Shown here in pieces: positions 1 through 4,985 of a DNA stretch of 7,097 bases (positions are counted from its first letter, which is position 1; every line of letters begins with the position of its first letter). Location of the stretch: the NCBI GenBank assembly GCA_009783675.1, contig WRDA01000067.1:1-7097 (forward strand). Direction: 5' to 3'. The DNA comes from Symbiobacteriaceae bacterium. GTDB lineage: Bacteria > Bacillota > JAAYKD01 > WRDA01. The position numbers were made by a program, and so were the translations under genes. Under the pieces are notes generated by a model. The model was not told where the DNA came from. It was given only the letters and a program-made list of their open reading frames with translations, and ran no database searches.

Positions 1-305
1 ATAATGGTGGTTGCCAGAGATAGCAGCACCACGGCGACTGCAGCGATCCGCTTTGACTTCACCAGCTCCTCTTCCTCGGAGAGCGCTGCCTGCTCCGGCT
101 CCTGTGGCTTGAAGCCCAGAGCGCTCAAAGTGCGGATCATCTGGTCGGGATAGATACGGGTCGCATCGTAATCGACCAGCACTTCCTGATGAGCGAGGCT
201 GACATGCGCCGAAACCACACCGTCCATTCTCGTCAGCGCACGCGTGATGGATTTAATGCATAAGGAGCAATGCATCCCACCGACACTTAAATGGAGTTTG
301 CTCAT
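1..305 (-). CDS. HMA-domain membrane protein, probably heavy-metal P-type ATPase (partial, N-terminus only)
   Basis: The 101 visible residues begin with a heavy-metal-associated (HMA, ferredoxin-like) domain, roughly residues 3-68. It carries the metal-binding motif GMHCSLC (CxxC, Cys13 and Cys16) and ends in the usual ALGF segment. An acidic linker (EEEE, about 77-80) follows, then a basic turn and the start of a hydrophobic helix (about 87-101) at the window edge. HMA domain plus membrane segment is the normal N-terminus of soft-metal P1B ATPases (Cu, Ag, Zn, Cd or Hg export), but the catalytic DKTG and CPx motifs lie outside the window. Another HMA-tethered transporter is therefore possible. 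The ATG overlaps the stop of the upstream HMA gene (TGATG), which suggests translational coupling; AAGGAAAG lies about 8 bases upstream. It is the last visible gene of the arsR-arsC-HMA run. Confidence 0.72.
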   Translation of the reverse strand, partial: MSKLHLSVGGMHCSLCIKSITRALTRMDGVVSAHVSLAHQEVLVDYDATRIYPDQMIRTLSALGFKPQEPEQAALSEEEELVKSKRIAAVAVVLLSLATTI

Positions 306-523
306 CAGCGACTTTCCTTAGCTTTGAAGCCGAGGGCTTTGATTCGATTCAGGATGTGTTGAATCGAAACCTCGGTGGTAACCTCCAAGACCAGTTTTTC
401 GCTGGTATAACTGATTTCCGCAACCCTGACTCCTGGTATTTCACCGAGAACGTCTTTGAGACGATTCTCGCATCCCTCACAGTGCATACTTTTCACCGTG
501 AAGGTTTTTACTTCTGGACTCAT
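305..523 (-). CDS. Small HMA-domain metal chaperone (CopZ/MerP-like)
   Basis: A 72-residue stand-alone HMA domain with motif SMHCEGC (Cys15 and Cys18), followed by the typical alternating strands and a closing KALGFKA segment. Such proteins bind Cu(I), Hg(II) or another soft metal through the CxxC pair and pass it to the HMA domain of a membrane ATPase, here encoded by the next gene, which overlaps it by one base. No signal peptide is seen, so it should be cytosolic, unlike periplasmic MerP. An in-frame TTG at 541 would add six residues, but those codons contain the Shine-Dalgarno AGGAGA (538-533), which lies nine bases before the ATG at 523; the ATG is therefore chosen. The gap to arsC is 14 bases, so co-transcription is very likely. 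The metal specificity cannot be read from the sequence. Confidence 0.85.
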   Translation of the reverse strand: MSPEVKTFTVKSMHCEGCENRLKDVLGEIPGVRVAEISYTSEKLVLEVTTEVSIQHILNRIKALGFKAKESR

Positions 524-537
524 AGTTATGATTCTCC

Positions 538-948
538 TCAAAAATCCCGTAGCTGAGTTTTAAGCTGCAGTATCTTCTTCTCTATCGTCTCAATCACCTG
601 CAGAAACTCGGTGTCCTCTTTGCCGGATGGATCATCGAGACCCCAATCTTCGCGATGCTTGCATGGGAGATTCGGACATTCCACATTGCAGCCCATCGTG
701 ATCACCACATCCACCGAAGGGATTTCTGCCAGCAGCTTTGAGCGCTGCGTCAACTCCATATCGATGCCATAGATTCGCATCATCAGTCGTACCGCATCGG
801 CATTGATGGCTGGTCGGAGCTCTGTTCCTGCAGAATAGGATTCAAAACAGTCGCTGGCGAAATGCTTTCCCAGAGCTTCAGCTATCTGACTACGGCAGGA
901 GTTATGGACACAGACAAAAGCAACCTTGGGTAGCCTAACTACCTGCAA
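538..948 (-). CDS. arsC: Arsenate reductase, low-molecular-weight-phosphatase (thioredoxin-linked) type
   Basis: This enzyme reduces arsenate to arsenite in the cytosol. The anion-binding P-loop CVHNSCR (CX5R; nucleophile Cys13, Arg19) lies near the N-terminus and is followed by SQIAEAL. The segment DWGLDDPSGK (about 101-110) is typical of the family. Candidate relay cysteines are Cys87 and Cys91 in MGCNVECP, with Cys96 nearby; the spacing differs from the Cys82/Cys89 pair of the well-studied staphylococcal enzyme. The reading frame is open back to a GTG at 1017, but that would put 23 basic, unfamily-like residues on the front and overlap arsR by 83 bases. The TTG at 948 gives a normal 136-residue protein behind a run of AGGAGG/AAGGAGA and overlaps the arsR end by 14 bases. 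Coupling to arsR supports an arsenic-responsive operon. Confidence 0.9.
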   Translation of the reverse strand: MQVVRLPKVAFVCVHNSCRSQIAEALGKHFASDCFESYSAGTELRPAINADAVRLMMRIYGIDMELTQRSKLLAEIPSVDVVITMGCNVECPNLPCKHREDWGLDDPSGKEDTEFLQVIETIEKKILQLKTQLRDF

Positions 949-1249
949 TCTCCTTCTCCTCCTTTTCGGGAGCGACAGTGGTAAGCTGATGAAGCAGTTG
1001 TAGTGCTGCCTCAGCACCCTCTGTACTTATAGAGTAATGTGTCCATTTACCATCTTTGCGTGCAGAGACGATACCACTTTCAACGAGAATCTTCATATGG
1101 TGTGAGAGCGTTGGTTGCCCGACTCTGACCTTCGCCAAAAGCACACAGGCGCATTTTTCGCCGCTCTGCAGCATCTCTAAAACTATTAACCTCGTTTCAT
1201 CGCAGAGCGCCTTAAACACCTTGGCATGTTCCAAGTGATGGTTATTCAT
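935..1249 (-). CDS. arsR: ArsR/SmtB-family metal(loid)-responsive repressor
   Basis: A 104-residue winged-helix regulator. The N-terminal helix (HAKVFKALCDETRL), the DNA-recognition segment GQPTLSHHMKIL (about 45-54) and the wing SARKDGKWTHYSI are all classic for the family. Metal-sensing candidates are Cys33 and Cys35 (KCACVLL, at the position of the ELCVCDL motif of arsenic sensors) and Cys16 in the first helix. The family releases operator DNA on binding As(III), Sb(III), Cd(II), Hg(II) or similar. The ATG at 1249 is preferred to an in-frame TTG at 1258 because GGAAAGG lies about ten bases upstream of it. It sits downstream of hgcB across a 162-bp gap in which no convincing terminator or consensus promoter was found, so it could be read from an hgc transcript or from a weak own promoter (TAAAAT box near 1266-1271). 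It overlaps arsC. Confidence 0.92.
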   Translation of the reverse strand: MNNHHLEHAKVFKALCDETRLIVLEMLQSGEKCACVLLAKVRVGQPTLSHHMKILVESGIVSARKDGKWTHYSISTEGAEAALQLLHQLTTVAPEKEEKEIAGS

Positions 1250-1411
1250 TGTGCACAAACCTTTCCCATTTTATTCCCAATGTGATATTTGCCGCGAAAA
1301 GGAAAACTTTAGCCTTGCCTCTCTCACTCCGTCATCTGATCACTAGGCAGACCGATCCGTTCTCCAATCTTGCGCTGGAAGAGACCCTCATAGAGCAAAT
1401 GTGACGAATGC

Positions 1412-1714
1412 TCAACAGCACCTGCTCTTCTTCTGCGGGCCTGCACAATCACAGCTTGGTTCACCGCCAGTGATCCAGCCGGTGATGATCGCTGCCGCAC
1501 AGCCCACGCCAGCATCGACTTCAATCGCTTTGGCCGGGCAGTTCAAGGCACAGGCTCCGCATTCCATACAGGCATCGCGATTGACGATTTGAACCTCTTT
1601 TTCCTTCATGGCAAATACTCCATGAGGACAGACCATCGTGCATAAACCGCAGCCGATGCATTTCGATGGCGAGAACGAGAGAGTGACAACATCCTTCAGA
1701 TAGGTGAGAGTCAT
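1412..1714 (-). CDS. hgcB: Mercury-methylation ferredoxin HgcB
   Basis: A 100-residue ferredoxin with two [4Fe-4S] motifs: Cys19, 22, 25, 29 (CIGCGLCTMVCP) and Cys49, 52, 55, 59 (CMECGACALNCP). HgcB donates electrons to the HgcA corrinoid and probably handles Hg(II) through extra thiols. Those HgcB hallmarks are present: the isolated cysteine in GVGCAAAII (Cys72) and a C-terminal vicinal pair (Cys99, Cys100). There is also a CDC (Cys88, Cys90) shortly before. The ATG overlaps the hgcA stop (ATGA), and AAGGAG lies nine bases upstream, so the two proteins are translationally coupled. Generic bacterial 2[4Fe-4S] ferredoxins lack the lone Cys and the terminal CC, and the hgcA neighbour makes the identification firm. 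Confidence 0.96.
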   Translation of the reverse strand: MTLTYLKDVVTLSFSPSKCIGCGLCTMVCPHGVFAMKEKEVQIVNRDACMECGACALNCPAKAIEVDAGVGCAAAIITGWITGGEPSCDCAGPQKKSRCC

Positions 1715-2757
1715 TGTTTTTTACTCCTTCCGAACAGATGAGAGACAAGCAGCATGATACCGCCAAGGATAGACGCAGTGCAGATCAACGGCAGCGATCT
1801 CTCCATTTCCTTCTTTACCCCTGACGGCGAAGTATAGGTTGAGCTACCGGTGAAGTTCATAGCGAGATAGGCGGAGAGCGCCGGGAAGAGCAATACCTGA
1901 CCAGCCGAGCGGAGCAAATTGCCTTTGGCGAATCTTCTGCTCAAGGTCAGAAGGCTCACGACCCAACCAAGACCTAAAAGCCATCCTTTCAAGGAGAACG
2001 CCTTGCCCGGAATGTAGGGAAGGAGCAGCGGTGTCAGTACCGATCCGGTGACCACTGCACCTGTATAGGCAGTTATGTCAACCTTATCGAAAGGTCGGGC
2101 GGCAAACTGATTGGATAACAGCAGCGCGCCGAGAATCGGCATCGTGATCTGCATTGCCGGAACAAACTCCATCGGCACCAGAACCAGCCGATCCCAAAAG
2201 GTGAACTCCACCATGCGCATTTCTCTGGTCGCTTGGTATCCGGCAGTGATAAACCCTTTGATATCTCTGGCTCGCACAGGCCCGAAGATCACGTTGAAAC
2301 CTGTACGTTTGGCTACCTCATGCGAGGCGATCCCCGGCGCTCCCAACTGGGGCAAGATGAGCTGCCGGTGGGTGACCACTTCGGCAAGCCCTGTCTGCGT
2401 CATCCGGCTGACCAGCTCTTCGGTGCCAAAGGTGCCTTTGCCGGCAGCACACCAGACGTTGACACCATCGGTGTCGAGGATCAGCAACCAGCAGTCCATA
2501 CCGGAAAGGCTCTGGCGAAGCACATCAAAGGTCAGCTTGTAGTTCGCGCTGACCAATACCGGTGCGTTTCCATCAGGAGAACCGATGGCATACAAGCCCG
2601 GTTCGACCATATACTCCATGCGACCGAAACCCCATCGGACTTTCCAGGCACCCAGCATGTCTGAAGTGGTCAGGGTAGTGGATACAGTTTGAACCTCCTT
2701 TGCTGCTGTGTACCAGCAGCAGGCGGGTGTTTCAGCACAACAGTTGCTTTCGCTCAA
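1711..2757 (-). CDS. hgcA: Mercury-methylating corrinoid protein HgcA
   Basis: HgcA is a membrane-bound corrinoid protein that transfers a methyl group to Hg(II), forming methylmercury, together with HgcB. The N-terminal corrinoid domain (about 30-185) carries the strictly conserved cap-helix motif NVWCAAGK at residues 100-107; Cys103 is the lower-axial cobalt ligand. It continues with family-typical segments such as LILPQLGAPGI. The C-terminal half contains about five hydrophobic helices (near 190-213, 229-249, 256-273, 283-300 and 321-343) and the conserved stretch NFTGSSTYTS. Its 348 residues are within the usual size. Translation starts at TTG (2757), seven bases after a perfect AGGAGG; an ATG inside that leader is in another frame. 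The N-terminus has two vicinal Cys pairs (6-7 and 13-14). The soluble CO-dehydrogenase/acetyl-CoA-synthase corrinoid subunits share the fold but not this motif or the membrane domain. No strong promoter was found upstream. Confidence 0.97.
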   Translation of the reverse strand: MSESNCCAETPACCWYTAAKEVQTVSTTLTTSDMLGAWKVRWGFGRMEYMVEPGLYAIGSPDGNAPVLVSANYKLTFDVLRQSLSGMDCWLLILDTDGVNVWCAAGKGTFGTEELVSRMTQTGLAEVVTHRQLILPQLGAPGIASHEVAKRTGFNVIFGPVRARDIKGFITAGYQATREMRMVEFTFWDRLVLVPMEFVPAMQITMPILGALLLSNQFAARPFDKVDITAYTGAVVTGSVLTPLLLPYIPGKAFSLKGWLLGLGWVVSLLTLSRRFAKGNLLRSAGQVLLFPALSAYLAMNFTGSSTYTSPSGVKKEMERSLPLICTASILGGIMLLVSHLFGRSKKQ

Positions 2758-2810
2758 TGCTCATCCTCCTAAGATTTGGTCGAGTCTCGGAAGCTCGTAC
2801 GCAAATACGC

Positions 2811-2839
2811 TTGACATGGCAATGGACTTACTCTATACT
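2811..2839 (+). promoter_or_regulatory. Sigma-70 promoter of the carboxymuconolactone decarboxylase-like gene
   Basis: A perfect -35 box TTGACA (2811-2816) and a near-consensus -10 box TATACT (2834-2839) are separated by exactly 17 bases. The predicted transcription start falls near 2845-2847, inside the palindrome described next, and about 30 bases before the ATG at 2876. The promoter lies in the 118-bp gap shared with the divergent hgcA. Confidence 0.85.
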
Positions 2840-2842
2840 TCA

Positions 2843-2864
2843 CATATCGAAATAAATAGATATG
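2843..2864. promoter_or_regulatory. Candidate ArsR-type operator at the transcription start
   Basis: CATATC (2843-2848) and GATATG (2859-2864) form a perfect 6-bp inverted repeat around an A/T-rich 10-base spacer. In an 11+11 alignment of the half-sites, 8 of 11 positions match. It begins four bases after the -10 box and covers the expected start site, the usual place for a repressor. A/T-rich imperfect palindromes of this layout are typical of ArsR/SmtB repressors, and an arsR lies about 1.6 kb away. That pairing is an inference. Confidence 0.5.
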
Positions 2865-2875
2865 GAGGTCAGACC

Positions 2876-3199
2876 ATGAGAATGCTCGCAGAGTTGTTCC
2901 CGGAGTTTACCCAGAAGCTGGATGAGATTGATGCCCTTTACGCCTCAAAGAGAAAGATCGACGAAAAGACCTATCAGTTTATCTGCTTTGCACTGTCGAT
3001 CAAGGGTCGCTCGAAACCCTGCGTCCTAAAACATTTCAAGGGCGCTCTTGACGCTGGTGCAACAGTAGACGAGTTAACGTATATCCTTGCTCTGACGATG
3101 CGTGAAGCTGCCGGAGCCGACGATTGTTGGACACATGATGTCCTTGCGGAATGGGAAGGTATCGTCGCCGGCACAGTGGATTGCGGCTGTCCAAAATAG
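2876..3199 (+). CDS. Carboxymuconolactone decarboxylase/AhpD-like protein
   Basis: A 107-residue all-helical protein of the CMD/AhpD fold, seen from the core stretch SKPCVLKHFKGALDAGAT (about 46-63) followed by VDELTYILALT and an Ala-rich helix. Family members include AhpD-like disulfide reductases with a CxxCxxxH centre. Here the first cysteine is replaced by Ser46 while Cys49 and His53 remain, so the standard redox pair is lost; the tail adds CGC (Cys103, Cys105). The frame is open back to 2708, but the ATG at 2876 is chosen because GGAGG (2864-2868) sits seven bases before it and the promoter lies between the two points. It is monocistronic, divergent from hgcA, and ends at a strong terminator. 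The substrate is unknown. Confidence 0.85.
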   Translation: MRMLAELFPEFTQKLDEIDALYASKRKIDEKTYQFICFALSIKGRSKPCVLKHFKGALDAGATVDELTYILALTMREAAGADDCWTHDVLAEWEGIVAGTVDCGCPK

Positions 3200-3222
3200 C
3201 ATGGCTATTGTTCATTAAGTTT

Positions 3223-3251
3223 GCAGGCGTCAGACGACGCCTGCGTTTTTT
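3223..3251 (+). terminator. Intrinsic terminator of the CMD-like gene
   Basis: A perfect 9-bp stem, GCAGGCGTC (3223-3231) and GACGCCTGC (3236-3244), with a 4-base loop, is followed by six T residues (3246-3251). It lies 24 bases after the CMD-like stop codon. On the minus strand it directly follows the stop of the second DGC gene but lacks a U-tract in that direction, so it should mainly serve the plus strand. Confidence 0.92.
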
Positions 3252-3252
3252 A

Positions 3253-3651
3253 TTAAACTATCGCATCCAGCCTGGCACAGATCTCTCTCGCTACGATTTT
3301 GACCATATCCTGATGCTCAGCCGTGAAATCCCGCGTGGATACTGTCTTTGCCAGCGCTACACCCTCGCCGAGTATCTCTGCTACTTCAACCGTATCATGC
3401 ACCTTTCCACTGAACTTCTCGGTGGCACGGGTAGAACAGTGCTTGCCGCAGCCTTCTACAGCGATGACTGGGTAATCCCTGGCGAAGGCGCGCTCCTCTT
3501 CGCCACCGGCGATGTAGAGGGGTAGGCACAGGGTTACGGCGCGATTAGGGCGCAACAGTTCTATTACCCGGCGCGTAGCCAATCGGGAGATGGTGCCACC
3601 AAGGCATTCTTCGCCACTGCAGGCGAGGATGCCTACTTCCTTTTCATCCAT
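3253..3651 (-). CDS. DGC-type putative zinc-binding protein (second of tandem pair)
   Basis: A 132-residue soluble protein related in plan to the gene just upstream: an N-terminal strand ending in a Cys/Ser loop (LACSGEEC, Cys11 and Cys16), a central cysteine (Cys42), then EGCGKHC (Cys68, Cys72). The last element corresponds to the DGC motif of the family (PF08859-type), with Glu in place of Asp. The family is named for conserved cysteines thought to bind zinc; no biochemical role is firmly known. The frame extends to 3684, but the ATG at 3651 is preferred: AAGGAGGGG lies seven bases upstream and the extra residues do not resemble family N-termini. It overlaps the upstream DGC gene by eight bases, so the two are probably made in fixed ratio and may form a complex. 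Confidence 0.78.
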   Translation of the reverse strand: MDEKEVGILACSGEECLGGTISRLATRRVIELLRPNRAVTLCLPLYIAGGEEERAFARDYPVIAVEGCGKHCSTRATEKFSGKVHDTVEVAEILGEGVALAKTVSTRDFTAEHQDMVKIVAREICARLDAIV

Positions 3652-4063
3652 TGGTTCGCCCCTCCTTATGCAGTTCCTCGGCACGTTTCGCTATGTGCGC
3701 TGCAAACTCGTCAACGATCTGCCAACCCTCAACTGTGAGCATCGAGCCATCCCCGGCGTTCTTACCCCGGTGCTTACGCATTTCGTCGAGCACCTGATAC
3801 TTGGCTTGGATATTACCGCCGATTGCTGTTACGCTCTCGATGGCGCAGTTGGCGGTGCAGCCGTCGATGGTGATACAAGGGCGCCCGGTAATTTTCACTC
3901 TGGCGTCCTCATCCCCGGTGACCAGTTGACCCAGGCAGGCTGTTTCAGTAATCTCCGGTGCTAATCTGTTTGTGACTTCCAAGGCAGTTTCGCGGGAGAG
4001 CAGACCCATCACCTTACCGATGCCGCTGCAGGGTATGACCACAACTTTAGACACAGGACTCAT
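3644..4063 (-). CDS. DGC-type putative zinc-binding protein (first of tandem pair)
   Basis: A 139-residue soluble protein with the family opening KVVVIPCSGIGKVMG (Cys12), Cys43 in TACLGQLVTGDE, and the signature IDGCTANC (Asp67-Gly68-Cys69, Cys73), also with Cys63. These match the DGC domain family, whose conserved cysteines are predicted to bind zinc; the cellular role is not established. The listed ATG at 4063 directly abuts the Shine-Dalgarno AAAGGTGG. A GTG at 4054 has better spacing (nine bases) and gives an N-terminus closer to what I recall of the family, so the true start may be 4054. It lies 18 bases after the stop of the decayed flavoprotein gene and could be transcribed from that gene's promoter. 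It overlaps the second DGC gene. Confidence 0.82.
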   Translation of the reverse strand: MSPVSKVVVIPCSGIGKVMGLLSRETALEVTNRLAPEITETACLGQLVTGDEDARVKITGRPCITIDGCTANCAIESVTAIGGNIQAKYQVLDEMRKHRGKNAGDGSMLTVEGWQIVDEFAAHIAKRAEELHKEGRTNG

Positions 4064-4081
4064 CCACCTTTCGTATGATAG

Positions 4082-4747
4082 TTAGAGCAGCTCGCTTACC
4101 GCTTCCTTGTCCTCATCTGGCAAGAGTCGACCTCCACGCTCGATGAGGATAACTTTCACATCGGCAGCAGCAAAGATCGAGCGAACTCTAAACCGATTAC
4201 GTCTGCTCCCAAGATGGTCAGCGATGACGGCACCTCTGTCAAGCTGAGCATGTCGTTGTTGGTCAGTATGCACGGTGAGTCTACACCTGGGACGCCCAGC
4301 TTCCGAGGCGCTGATCCGGTCGAAAGGATCTGCTTACGGCACAGAACACTGATCTCTAATTCGGTGGTAGAGACGGCAACTTCCTGAGCGGACACTACTC
4401 TACCCCGAACCAGAAGCAACGGTGTTCTTGCGTGCCTGCAAGAGTTGCTCCAAGCCGATGCCCAACGACCGTACCGCCCGATCCTTCCGGGCAACAGCCT
4501 TGGCCCAATCGATGCCTTCTAGTTCACAGTAAATACCATGCTCTTTAGCACTGTATATACCAGCGAAAATATGCGAGGTAGAGAGCAATGTTTTGGTTGG
4601 AATACATGCTACATTCAGGCATACTCCTCCAAGCGTATTTTCTTCGATGAGGGTTACCTCAGCGCCTAGCTGCGTTGCGCGAAGAGCAGTGACATATCCA
4701 ACTGGGCCTCCACCCAGAATAGCGATCTCTGTGTTCAGCGTTCTCAA
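4082..4747 (-). pseudogene. Dihydrolipoamide dehydrogenase-like flavoprotein remnant (frameshifted and truncated)
   Basis: Three frames join into the first half of a pyridine nucleotide-disulfide oxidoreductase: the FAD-binding AILGGGPVGYVTALRA, the redox-active GGVCLNVACIPTK (two Cys separated by four), then STGSAPRKLGVPGV, and the NAD-domain start TILGADVIGLEFA. The frame is lost near 4410-4425 (after ARKNTV) and again near 4180 (between EFA and SIFAAADVKVILIERG). Both are consistent with single-base losses or other small indels. A stop at 4082-4084 after DEDKEAVSELL ends it at roughly half the usual 450-470 residues, so the dimerisation domain is missing. The CLNVAC centre looks closer to Lpd than to mercuric reductase (CVNVGC). 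The likely original start is the TTG at 4747, behind AGGAG (4759-4755), because the earlier ATG at 4813 directly abuts the -10 box. Sequencing error could explain the shifts but not easily the missing 3' half. Confidence 0.85.
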
Positions 4748-4813
4748 ACTATCACTCCTGCCAAGATGCCAAACCCAATCATATAATCGAAAAAAATCAA
4801 TATCATGATTCAT

Positions 4814-4842
4814 AGTATAGCTCTCAATTCGAAAATTGTCAA
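4814..4842 (-). promoter_or_regulatory. Leftward sigma-70 promoter (flavoprotein remnant and DGC genes)
   Basis: On the minus strand, TTGACA (4842-4837) and TATACT (4819-4814) are separated by exactly 17 bases. The spacer contains an inverted repeat, CAATT/AATTG (4825-4829 and 4834-4838), a possible repressor site. The promoter has stayed near-consensus although the first gene it serves has decayed, so it may now serve the two DGC genes downstream. Transcription should start near 4807, leaving a leader of about 60 bases before the TTG at 4747. Confidence 0.8.
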
Positions 4843-4845
4843 TAT

Positions 4846-4869
4846 GATATCAGAAGGCGATATCAGAAG
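4846..4869. repeat. Tandem 11-bp direct repeat between divergent promoters
   Basis: GATATCAGAAG occurs at 4846-4856 and again at 4859-4869, a 13-bp period. Each copy begins with the palindrome GATATC. The pair lies between the two -35 boxes (4837-4842 and 4888-4893), where an activator or repressor could affect both directions. The regulator is unknown. Confidence 0.6.
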
Positions 4870-4887
4870 TCTACAAAGAGAGCATGC

Positions 4888-4915
4888 TTGACAGTAGGGT
4901 TTTATGCAATATAAT
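4888..4915 (+). promoter_or_regulatory. Rightward sigma-70 promoter of the ChrB-like operon
   Basis: A perfect TTGACA (4888-4893) and a perfect TATAAT (4910-4915) are separated by 16 bases. Transcription should start near 4922, giving a leader of about 60 bases before the GTG at 4986. Such a consensus promoter is expected to be strong unless repressed, and the adjoining palindrome fits repression. Confidence 0.87.
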
Positions 4916-4930
4916 GTAACTACTGTTACA
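4915..4930. promoter_or_regulatory. Perfect palindromic operator TGTAAC-N4-GTTACA
   Basis: TGTAAC (4915-4920) and GTTACA (4925-4930) are exact inverted repeats around TACT. The site begins on the last base of the -10 box and covers the predicted transcription start, so a bound dimer would block RNA polymerase. No dedicated DNA-binding gene lies beside it other than the ChrB-like genes of the operon itself (ChrB is a known regulator of chromate operons). Self-regulation is a reasonable but untested inference. Confidence 0.7.
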
Positions 4931-4985
4931 AAAAACTCTCTTCAGAACTGCAACCGAGCACGAAAATATACGATGAGGTTATCGT

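Noticed and set aside
538..1017. Longer ArsC of 159 residues from the GTG at 1017
   Set aside because: The extra 23 residues are basic and unlike the family, and they overlap arsR deeply. The TTG at 948 behind AGGAGG/AAGGAGA gives the normal length.
1324..1524. 66-residue minus-strand frame overlapping hgcB
   Set aside because: Its first two thirds are the off-frame shadow of hgcB with Arg/Ala-rich low-quality sequence. Only the tail beyond hgcB is kept, as a low-interest observation.
2111..2664. Two long plus-strand frames across hgcA
   Set aside because: They are antisense to the conserved HgcA coding sequence, lack ribosome sites and have no recognisable motifs.
1711..2757. Identity as the CO-dehydrogenase/acetyl-CoA-synthase corrinoid subunit
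   Set aside because: The NVWCAAGK cap helix, the C-terminal membrane domain and the adjoining HgcB are specific to HgcA.
4082..4747. Mercuric reductase MerA
   Set aside because: The redox centre is CLNVAC followed by IPTK, as in Lpd-like enzymes, rather than the MerA form CVNVGC-VPSK. No MerR or MerT is seen and the gene is broken.
4811..4813. ATG at 4813 as the start of the flavoprotein gene
   Set aside because: It directly abuts the -10 box TATACT, so it would lie upstream of the transcription start. The TTG at 4747 has AGGAG at proper spacing.
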